A stretch of 6,278 bases of DNA from CAYQLY01 sp964418605 (GTDB lineage Bacteria; Bacteroidota; Bacteroidia; Cytophagales; Cyclobacteriaceae). The notes under the pieces are model-generated. The model was not told the origin of the DNA. It saw only the letters and a list, made by a program, of their open reading frames with translations, and did no database searches. Of this stretch, positions 1-4,711 are shown piece after piece (the stretch's first letter is position 1; each line of letters opens with the position of its first letter). A program made the translations under genes and the position numbers. The stretch covers positions 1-6,278 of the forward strand of contig CAYQLY010000022.1 in assembly GCA_964418605.1 (NCBI GenBank), in the 5' to 3' direction.

Positions 1-19
1 GCGTTACAGGTCGCGACTA

Positions 20-58
20 GACGTCGCGGTAACGTCGTCCCCGCGCGGACCCTGTGAT
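20..58 (-). repeat. CRISPR-like direct repeat, copy 2 (distal to the effector gene)
   Basis: This is identical over all 39 bases to the copy at 91-129. Flanking bases differ on both sides (t at 19 against c at 90; t at 59 against g at 130), so 39 bp is the full extent of identity. The lack of any mismatch argues for recent or maintained repeats rather than decay. Confidence 0.8.
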
Positions 59-90
59 TTCGGATTGGTTGTGATTTCCGCTCGATCGTC

Positions 91-129
91 GACGTCGCGG
101 TAACGTCGTCCCCGCGCGGACCCTGTGAT
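91..129 (-). repeat. CRISPR-like direct repeat, copy 1 (proximal to the effector gene)
   Basis: This is identical to 20-58. It is the first repeat met after the effector stop codon at 156. No further degenerate copy was seen in the 26-bp gap or in the 3' end of the gene. Confidence 0.8.
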
Positions 130-155
130 GGCGAAAGCATAACCCATACGCAAGC

Positions 156-1856
156 CTAGCTTTGCGATGCGATTTGCGAGCGGCGGCGATTGCGCCACTT
201 GGACGCCGTCTGCGACGGCGCCAACGAAGCAACGTAACTTGCAACCACGTCAGTCTCGCGAGATCCAGCCGGAGGTTCGGGCGCCACGTCGCCGCTCGCC
301 GCTGGTAATCCATGATTTTTGATCGCCAGCCGTAACTTACCTGGCGCGCAAAGAAACGCAATAGTCCTTTCGTACTGCTCGCGCTCGTCACGTTGCAGCA
401 GATTGCGAGTCGCGTAACGCTTCGCCTTGGAAAGATCAGTCGCGTCATGATGTATGTCGGCATGCAACGAACAAACACGATTCGCGACGACGCGGTAAAT
501 GTCGACGAGTCGCCGCTGCGCTCGCTGCTGCTCCCGTGCCGCACGGTACAGCGACAGCGCCAGAGAATCACGCCATGCTTGCGCTGCCACGTCGCCGGGT
601 TGGTCGCTGATGTAAGACCGCAGCAGCGGATATCCAGTAAGGCGACCATTGACCGCCACGCCGCGCGATAACAAAAAGTCATTCGCAGCACTGTCGGCAG
701 CTTGCTGCGCTGACGCCAGCGACATTAGCGGCGCAATAACCGACGCGGGCACGATGATAGATTCGTTGACGTGCTCGCCCCAGAATTTCGCAACTCGCAC
801 GCCGCCGGCAACAATCTCTGAGCCAAGTCGATAGTGGAGCGTCCCCGAGCCAATCGGCTTGTCGCGCCCCGCTGTTCGAGCGACAGGTTGCGCTGTCGCT
901 CGCAATCGCTCAACATATCGACAGTCGCCGTTCCGCGACCGCCACAACACCATTTCCTTTTGCACATCCAACGTCCATCGCTGAATCACCATGTCCGACG
1001 GAAACGGGCGATGGACGTTGATTTCGTACTCGACGATCCGCGATTCCGCGCTCGTGCCAATTTGCTGCGTGACGTGCCACAGGTTGCCCCTTATCCGCGT
1101 CAACCGAAAGTCCTTTCGCGACGACTTGCCGAGCGACCAACCACCAGCAAATTGGATCGTCAGTCTCGACCACGGCCGCACCTCAGGCTCGACGCCGTAC
1201 CGATATCGCATACCCGGACCAGTGCGGCTTAACTTGGGCGCACTCGCCGCGACAATCTCTTGGCGAATCGACCAGTGCAGCCCGCGCGCCTGATACTCGG
1301 CGCTGCAAACACGCTCGCGCAAATCCCAGTCCATCCACAGCGCCGCATAGCGTTGCATGGCCTCGACATTCGTCGGCAAATCACTCGGCACGCTGTCGGC
1401 AACAAACGACTGGTATAGCTCCCTTCGCTTCGCCAGCGATTTTACGTTTTTCCAGTCCGCCAGCTCGCGAAACGCGACTTTGAACGCCCGTTCCGTCGCG
1501 TACCACGGCTTGCGCTCTTCGGCCACCAAAGCTTTCGCTGTCGCGCGTTCCTTGCGAGCGGCTTGCAGTTCGGCAGCTAGTTGCTTCGTCACTGCGTTGC
1601 GGTCGCGCTTCTCTGAATGGAGTTCTTTGATACGGCGTTCGATTTCGTAGATACGGCACTTGGCTCGCTCAAATCGTTCGAGCGACGCAATCAAAGACGG
1701 GAACAGTTCGTTCCTCAAGTTGACCATCGCTTCGTGGCGCACCTGCTGGATCGCGCAGTGATCCCGACGAAAATCGTTGGCAAGGTCCAGCGCATCGAGA
1801 ACGTTATCCGAGAGCCGCGACCTGACGCCGTAACGATCAAGACAGATGGTTTTCAT
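156..1856 (-). CDS. cas12m: Cas12m-like (type V-M, formerly V-U1) CRISPR effector
   Basis: Predicted 566-aa RNA-guided DNA-binding effector. Known Cas12m proteins are miniature type V effectors of roughly this length that bind crRNA-matched dsDNA and silence rather than cut it. The order of parts matches my memory of the Mycolicibacterium Cas12m: an N-terminal 'YGVRSRL' strand (9-15); long charged helices (about 22-150, coiled-coil-like at 60-115); a beta-rich part with 'EINVHRPFPSD' (278-288); a RuvC-I-like strand 'TLHYRLGSE' (339-347) with His341 where an Asp would be; 'IIVPASVI' (367-374); a RuvC-II-like 'HHDATDLSK' (469-477, Asp471); 'APGKLRLAI' (504-512); and a RuvC-III-like 'ETDVVASYV' (534-542, Asp536). 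The zinc ribbon expected between about 516 and 536 is absent. The ATG start has AAAGG at 1865-1869, 8 nt upstream. The CRISPR-like repeats follow 26 bp downstream. No cas1/cas2 or tracrRNA is seen. Codon use is less GC3-rich than in the replication genes. A divergent TnpB-like relative is the main alternative. Confidence 0.78.
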   Translation of the reverse strand: MKTICLDRYGVRSRLSDNVLDALDLANDFRRDHCAIQQVRHEAMVNLRNELFPSLIASLERFERAKCRIYEIERRIKELHSEKRDRNAVTKQLAAELQAARKERATAKALVAEERKPWYATERAFKVAFRELADWKNVKSLAKRRELYQSFVADSVPSDLPTNVEAMQRYAALWMDWDLRERVCSAEYQARGLHWSIRQEIVAASAPKLSRTGPGMRYRYGVEPEVRPWSRLTIQFAGGWSLGKSSRKDFRLTRIRGNLWHVTQQIGTSAESRIVEYEINVHRPFPSDMVIQRWTLDVQKEMVLWRSRNGDCRYVERLRATAQPVARTAGRDKPIGSGTLHYRLGSEIVAGGVRVAKFWGEHVNESIIVPASVIAPLMSLASAQQAADSAANDFLLSRGVAVNGRLTGYPLLRSYISDQPGDVAAQAWRDSLALSLYRAAREQQRAQRRLVDIYRVVANRVCSLHADIHHDATDLSKAKRYATRNLLQRDEREQYERTIAFLCAPGKLRLAIKNHGLPAASGDVAPEPPAGSRETDVVASYVASLAPSQTASKWRNRRRSQIASQS

Positions 1857-1980
1857 AAATAGAGCCTTTCACATGACCTCGTCAGCTTCAAATCATTCGC
1901 GATGCGCCGTGGCCGTGAGCGCGGTCGCCGAACAGCAGACGGCGCACGTTGTATTCGCGCGGCGTCGCCGGCCTAGCATG
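1857..1980 (-). other. 124-bp intergenic region upstream of the cas12m-like gene
   Basis: This holds the ribosome binding site of the effector (AAAGG at 1865-1869). I see no convincing -35/-10 pair. The frame of the preceding zinc-ribbon gene stays open after its TGA for 30 codons to a second TGA at 1888-1890, with GC-rich third positions ('TPREYNVRRLLFGD' in the middle). This stretch may therefore be former coding sequence rather than a designed promoter region. The effector may be read from an upstream transcript. Confidence 0.4.
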
Positions 1981-2265
1981 TCAGCGGCCGTTTGAGTCCT
2001 GACTTGCCGCATCGCGCTGCGCCCGCAGCTCGGCGGCCCGCGCGGCGATCTCCTCGGGCGACGGCAGGTAGGCGCCGCGGTCGTTCATCTCAGCCCACTT
2101 GGCCGACGCCGGCGGCGGCGCGACAACCCGCTCTGCCTGGCACTCCAGGCATGGCCACACCAACAGGGCGCCGCCGCAGTTCGGGCATCGCTTGGGCGTC
2201 GATAATCGGACAAATCCAGCCGGTATCGGCAAGTGAACTGGGCGGGGCGTGAAATTGCTGGCCAT
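1981..2265 (-). CDS. Small zinc-ribbon protein, unknown function
   Basis: 94-aa soluble protein. A compact zinc-binding motif, C27-P-N-C30 followed by C39-L-E-C42 ('CPNCGGALLVWPCLEC'), lies in the N-terminal half. The C-terminal third is charged and alanine-rich, probably one helix ('SPEEIAARAAELRAQR'). No signal peptide or membrane segment is visible. I chose the internal ATG at 2265 because GAGGAG (2274-2279) lies 8 nt upstream. The frame itself is open to an ATG at 2439, which would add 58 residues, but those first residues resemble a different protein (a methyltransferase N-terminus). Similar short 'VWPCL' zinc-ribbon proteins are, as I remember, common hypotheticals in planctomycetes. 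The zinc ribbon suggests nucleic-acid or protein binding, but no specific role can be assigned. It lies between the replication genes and the CRISPR effector. Confidence 0.7.
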   Translation of the reverse strand: MASNFTPRPVHLPIPAGFVRLSTPKRCPNCGGALLVWPCLECQAERVVAPPPASAKWAEMNDRGAYLPSPEEIAARAAELRAQRDAASQDSNGR

Positions 2266-2363
2266 GACGATAACTCCTCGTATGAGTACAGTTTTGGTTG
2301 GATCGCCGGCGCGCGTAGGTCGCGGACCGCAGCGAGACGGACGTAATGGGCGTGCTCGTTCAT
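2085..2363 (-). CDS. Doubtful small ORF overlapping the zinc-ribbon gene
   Basis: 92-codon frame. In its favour, the ATG overlaps the TGA of the preceding frame (ATGA) and GGAGG (2373-2377) lies 9 nt upstream. Its first part ('MNEHAHYVRLAAVRDLRAP') also uses GC-rich third positions. Against it, the last 60 codons run through the zinc-ribbon gene in another frame and become Arg-rich low-complexity sequence, typical of a shadow frame. If real, the useful part may be only the first 30 or so residues, perhaps truncated by a frameshift near 2270. I recognise no family. Confidence 0.25.
   Translation of the reverse strand: MNEHAHYVRLAAVRDLRAPAIQPKLYSYEELSSWPAISRPAQFTCRYRLDLSDYRRPSDARTAAAPCWCGHAWSARQSGLSRRRRRRPSGLR
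2274..2279 (-). promoter_or_regulatory. Ribosome binding site of the zinc-ribbon gene
   Basis: GAGGAG on the minus strand, 8 nt before the ATG at 2265. It is among the strongest Shine-Dalgarno matches in the window and decides the start of the 94-aa protein over the longer in-frame start at 2439. Confidence 0.7.
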
Positions 2364-2439
2364 CGACCGTTGCCTCCGGGTAAAGGTTCCTGAGCCACTT
2401 GGCAGCGAACTTGTCGTGCTCGTTGAAGTAAATCAGCAT
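2356..2439 (-). pseudogene. Remnant of a phage-type DNA cytosine methyltransferase N-terminus
   Basis: The frame from the ATG at 2439 begins with 28 residues containing 'LIYFNEHDKFAAKWLRNL' and then 'EATVDER'. From memory this matches the opening of phage-type DNA cytosine methyltransferases, which begin with a Y-[YF]-N-E-x-D-x-[FY]-[AC]-A-x-W-L-R-x-L stretch followed by V-D-E-R. In those proteins the SAM-binding 'F-F-A-G-I-G-G' motif follows within about 25 residues; here it is absent and the frame turns into Arg/Pro-rich sequence. Third positions are GC-rich up to the VDER. A TGA lies three codons before the ATG and there is no clear ribosome binding site. I read this as a fragment left by a deletion. 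The frame continues without a stop into the zinc-ribbon gene, so a fused 152-aa protein is formally possible but unlikely. Confidence 0.4.
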
Positions 2440-2593
2440 GACGAGTCAAGTAAATTGGGCCTTTCTGTTTCGTTGGCTGTGCCGTCTGTTCCGGCCCGCA
2501 ACTTCCCTGCCGCGAGCCGGCCTGATCCTTCTTCGCGAGTTCCACTCGCTCCATCGGCCCCGGCGTCGTGCCGCGGCGCGTCCTGTCGGTCAA
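2360..2593 (-). CDS. Hypothetical small protein after the VRR-NUC gene
   Basis: 77-aa frame starting at a TTG whose last two bases are part of the TGA of the VRR-NUC gene (TTGA overlap), so translation could be coupled. An ATG at 2551 is a second possible start. The first 45 or so codons ('GTTPGPMERVELAKKDQAG' and on) are polar and charged with GC-rich third positions, which suggests real coding. The last 25 codons overlap the methyltransferase-like frame and lose that bias, so the original gene may have been cut or frameshifted near 2445. The ribosome binding site is weak. No domain, membrane segment or signal peptide is recognised. Confidence 0.35.
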   Translation of the reverse strand: MTDRTRRGTTPGPMERVELAKKDQAGSRQGSCGPEQTAQPTKQKGPIYLTRHADLLQRARQVRCQVAQEPLPGGNGR

Positions 2594-2865
2594 CTAAATC
2601 CCATAGCCTTTATCGCATCATCGACGCTGCGCACGACGCAAGCTGTCGCTCCGGCTTGCTGCAATCTTTTCATTTCGACGACCTGCTTTTGGGTCGGCTG
2701 CTCGCTTGCCAGTTTCACTTCCAAACAGACAAGCCGACCCGCCACGACGCACCATAGATCAGGCAACCCCGCCGTCATATATTGCGATCCGTGCATTTTC
2801 ACGACGTACACGCCGCGGCTTTGCAGGGCCTTGCGGATTTTCGCGACCAGCGCCGTCTCGCTCAC
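2590..2865 (-). CDS. Stand-alone VRR-NUC domain nuclease
   Basis: 91-aa protein that is essentially one VRR-NUC domain (PD-(D/E)XK superfamily), the size usual for phage-encoded versions. Visible motif residues, counting from the chosen start: Glu3 ('SETALVAKI'), the 'GLPDLW' motif with Asp36, the 'LEVK' motif with Glu49 and Lys51, Gln59 ('PTQKQ') and a terminal 'AGATACVVRSVDDA' strand and helix. Such enzymes are metal-dependent nucleases, often of branched or structured DNA, found beside phage replication genes. I chose GTG at 2865 rather than the GTG five codons upstream (2880). It overlaps the helicase stop as GTGA, and GGAGGG (2873-2878) sits just upstream at normal spacing. The tight overlap means it is translated with the helicase, suggesting joint action in replication or recombination. 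Its natural substrate is unknown. Confidence 0.88.
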   Translation of the reverse strand: MSETALVAKIRKALQSRGVYVVKMHGSQYMTAGLPDLWCVVAGRLVCLEVKLASEQPTQKQVVEMKRLQQAGATACVVRSVDDAIKAMGFS

Positions 2866-4508
2866 GCCGAAACCCTCCACCGATGACGTTGGTTCGGCTC
2901 AACGGCGACGACGAGTCGTCGCCTGGCTCGCGTCGCCGCAACGTAGGCGACGCGAGCCTCTGCGTCGAAGCCGGTCTGATCTTCGCACGACCTGCTAACG
3001 GCCCGAGTCGTCGTCGTCAGCCATAGCACGTTGTCCGCCTCGGCGCCCTTCACGCTGTGAATCGTCCCGATCCTTATGTTCGGCTCCGTAACGGCGTCGT
3101 ATCCCCAGCGCCGCCGCGCCTCGGCGTATTCTCGACCGCGTTCGACGAGAGTTTCCCAGGTGCCAGAGCCGATCGCCGCGACGAGCGCCGGCGAGGCGCC
3201 CCAATCGGCGAGGCCCGAAAGTGCCCTCAATTCCATACGCCGCGACTTGCCGTTGTCGTCCCAGTCGCTTTTAGTCCCGCGAACAAGCAGCGTCTCGCCG
3301 CCGCTCCTCGACGGCAACAAGTCGAGCACCGCCGACCAGTCGTCGCCGCAAATCACCTTGCCCTCGGCGAGTTCGAGCAATGCCGACAAGCCCTTATTCG
3401 CTTTGGGTCGATCCCACCCGCCGTGGCCTCGAGTCGGACGCCACGGCAAACCGAGTTCGCGGATGCGTGCGGCGATCCGGCCGGCGTGGTAATTCGTTCG
3501 GGCTAGCAGCAACCACGACTCGCGCGGGTCGATCGTTTCGAGCAGGGCCGGTCCGTATCGCTCGAAGTCAACCGAGCCGGCGTGGTCGGCCGGCGCGATG
3601 CCGCGATCCCAATAATCGGACGCCTCGCGGAGAATGGATTCGCCCAGAGCATGCATCTCCGGCGGGCATCGATAACTCTTAGGCATGATCCGCTCTTTGC
3701 TGGCGGGCCACGCGCGGAATAACCGATGGTCGGCGCCGCTGAACTCGTAGATCGCTTGAAATGGGTCGCCGACGACGTAGACCCATGACGACCGCTCGAT
3801 CAGACGATGGCAAACCGCGTCAAGTAACCGCGACGTGTCCTGCTGCTCGTCGAAAAACCAGACGGGGAGATTCGGCGTCTCGCCCTCGGGCACAATCTTT
3901 TCAGGCCCATCCGTGTGGAATTTGTAGCCAGCGAAACGGCCAATGAGGTCGGCGAAGTCGTAGCGATCGCCGAGCCGCTTAGCTTGCTCGTAGGCGTTGA
4001 CGACGCCGGCCACGACGTCATACGGCGGCGTGCGGTCGCTGCACCGCTCGGACCGTTCCCACGCAGCACGCAGCGGCTCCAGGCGGTTGCGCGCCGCCTG
4101 CCAGAGCGAGAGCGACACGCCGGCGTCGGTCGAGGATTCAAATTCCGGGTCGGCGTCCTCAGCGATCAACGGCCCGATCGGCGTTCCGACGCTCTGTTGC
4201 AGGGCCTCCTCGGTCCAGGCCCGCCCGGCTTTGTCGTCGGCGATCAGATTGGCCGAGCGCTCGCCGAGACACCTATAGGCGACGCTATGCAACGTCCTAA
4301 ACCAGCCGTCGCCCTCCAGCTGATCCGCCGACCCGCCCAGCCGAGCGGCTGCACGTGACGCCGCCTCGCGGCGCGCGGCACGCGTAAATGAGACAAACCC
4401 GACCTGCAGCGGGTCGACGCCCTCGGTCACGACCGCGTCGAGCAACCGCATAAGTTCGGTCGTCTTTCCCGTCCCTGCGCCGCCAATGAGTCGCGCGATG
4501 GTTGCCAT
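2862..4508 (-). CDS. SF1 (UvrD/PcrA/Rep-like) DNA helicase
   Basis: 548-aa ATP-dependent DNA helicase of superfamily 1A, shorter than cellular UvrD/PcrA (about 700 aa) as is common in phages and plasmids. Motifs in order: Q-motif region and Walker A 'GGAGTGKTT' (9-17); motif Ia 'FVSFTRAARREA' (38-49); 'TLHSVAYRCL' (72-81); 'YDFADLI' (183-189); Walker B 'FFDEQQD' (218-224); motif III 'VVGDPFQAIYEFSGA' (245-259); motif IV 'KSYRCP' (277-282); motif V 'IGTIHSVKGAEADNV' (480-494); and motif VI 'AYVAATRARRRLVV' (521-534). All core motifs look intact, so it should be active. The ATG at 4508 puts Walker A at the usual distance from the N-terminus. No Shine-Dalgarno is seen; a copy of the GGTAGCGC element occupies that place. 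The stop overlaps the VRR-NUC start. With the Prim-Pol upstream it probably unwinds the element's DNA during replication or recombination. Confidence 0.92.
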   Translation of the reverse strand: MATIARLIGGAGTGKTTELMRLLDAVVTEGVDPLQVGFVSFTRAARREAASRAAARLGGSADQLEGDGWFRTLHSVAYRCLGERSANLIADDKAGRAWTEEALQQSVGTPIGPLIAEDADPEFESSTDAGVSLSLWQAARNRLEPLRAAWERSERCSDRTPPYDVVAGVVNAYEQAKRLGDRYDFADLIGRFAGYKFHTDGPEKIVPEGETPNLPVWFFDEQQDTSRLLDAVCHRLIERSSWVYVVGDPFQAIYEFSGADHRLFRAWPASKERIMPKSYRCPPEMHALGESILREASDYWDRGIAPADHAGSVDFERYGPALLETIDPRESWLLLARTNYHAGRIAARIRELGLPWRPTRGHGGWDRPKANKGLSALLELAEGKVICGDDWSAVLDLLPSRSGGETLLVRGTKSDWDDNGKSRRMELRALSGLADWGASPALVAAIGSGTWETLVERGREYAEARRRWGYDAVTEPNIRIGTIHSVKGAEADNVLWLTTTTRAVSRSCEDQTGFDAEARVAYVAATRARRRLVVAVEPNQRHRWRVSA

Positions 4509-4588
4509 ATATGGTAGCGCCGAGGTTGCTTACTTTTCTGTCAGGTTTCAGAGCGAAATTTTCAACTGTCTAGCGAAAACGCGATTTT

Positions 4589-4606
4589 GGTAGCGCCGGT
4601 AGCGCC
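4589..4606 (+). repeat. Tandem pair of 9-bp GGTAGCGCC units
   Basis: Two head-to-tail copies of GGTAGCGCC with no spacing. This is the densest point of the motif cluster and the clearest iteron-like unit. Confidence 0.8.
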
Positions 4607-4616
4607 TTGCCTATTT

Positions 4617-4674
4617 TACGCGCTACCGCGCAAGTCCTTGCCTCGCATGACCTTAAGTGTCGCGGTAGCGCGTA
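4617..4674. repeat. 14-bp perfect inverted repeat with 30-nt spacer
   Basis: The left arm TACGCGCTACCGCG (4617-4630) and the right arm CGCGGTAGCGCGTA (4661-4674) are exact reverse complements. Each arm carries one GGTAGCGC core. The arm centres are about 44 bp apart, close to four helical turns, which suits two protein dimers or a looped complex on one face of the DNA. A long-loop hairpin in RNA is also possible. No T-run follows the right arm, and none follows the left arm in the minus direction, so it is not a standard terminator. Confidence 0.75.
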
Positions 4675-4711
4675 GCGCCGATTTTGAAGTTGATTTCATT
4701 TTTTTTTCGCT

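Larger units (their letters stand above)
1..129 (-). CRISPR. Start of a CRISPR array (two 39-bp repeats, one full spacer), probably type V-M
   Basis: Two exactly identical 39-bp repeats lie at 20-58 and 91-129, separated by a 32-bp unrelated segment (59-90). Positions 1-19 are a different sequence and would be the start of the next spacer; the array presumably continues beyond the window. The repeat-plus-spacer period is 71 bp. Each repeat contains a short hairpin, GTCC-6 nt-GGAC (37-40 with 47-50 in the first copy), around the palindrome CCGCGCGG. An alternative 5-bp pairing (25-29 with 41-45) excludes it. The first repeat begins 26 bp past the stop codon of the Cas12m-like effector, so I orient the array with that gene. 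A separate leader would have to lie in those 26 bp or inside the gene. On the minus strand the repeat would end in GAC if its true length is 36 nt and three bases match by chance. With only two units, an ordinary direct duplication cannot be excluded from sequence alone; the effector next door is the main argument. Confidence 0.72.
4509..4711. promoter_or_regulatory. Motif-rich intergenic region, candidate origin or operator
   Basis: 203 bp between the Prim-Pol stop and the helicase start. GGTAGCGC(C) occurs at 4513-4521, in tandem at 4589-4597 and 4598-4606, at 4664-4671, and inverted at 4620-4627. A one-mismatch copy, CGTAGCGCC, lies at 4671-4679. A further inverted copy (4725-4732) lies in the last codons of the Prim-Pol gene. 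A run of nine T (4699-4707) and AT-richer stretches lie between copies, in contrast to the GC-rich genes. Iteron-like repeats next to AT-rich DNA beside a primase gene fit a replication origin. Repressor or activator sites controlling the helicase operon are equally possible. I find no confident -35/-10 promoter. Confidence 0.5.

Noticed and set aside
4..198. 64-codon frame covering the repeat region
   Set aside because: It exists only because the repeats lack stops in this frame; its product contains the translated repeat twice. The array explains it.
488..512. Stretch resembling part of the CRISPR repeat (cgcggtaaatgtcgacg), considered as an anti-repeat/tracrRNA
   Set aside because: Similarity is short and gapped, lies inside the effector coding sequence, and Cas12m systems are not known to need a tracrRNA.
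17..691. Long open frame (224 codons) overlapping the 3' end of the Cas12m-like gene and the repeats
   Set aside because: Arg/Ser-rich low-complexity product in another frame of the effector, running through the array repeats; no recognisable motif. A shadow of the real gene.
834..1293. Plus-strand frames inside the effector gene
   Set aside because: Arg/Pro-rich mirror frames of GC-rich coding DNA, with no motifs.
1981..2439. 152-aa protein starting at 2439 as one gene
   Set aside because: The first 28 residues look like a methyltransferase N-terminus and are joined by low-complexity sequence to a zinc-ribbon protein that has its own strong ribosome binding site at 2274-2279.
2863..2880. 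Upstream GTG (2880) as the start of the VRR-NUC protein
   Set aside because: The GTG at 2865 overlaps the helicase stop as GTGA and has GGAGGG at proper spacing; the upstream GTG lies next to that site and has no binding site of its own.
4616..4699. 27-codon frame (minus strand) in the intergenic region after a run of A
   Set aside because: It has only an A-run before the ATG, no Shine-Dalgarno, and its content is dictated by the GGTAGCGC motifs. Too short to support.
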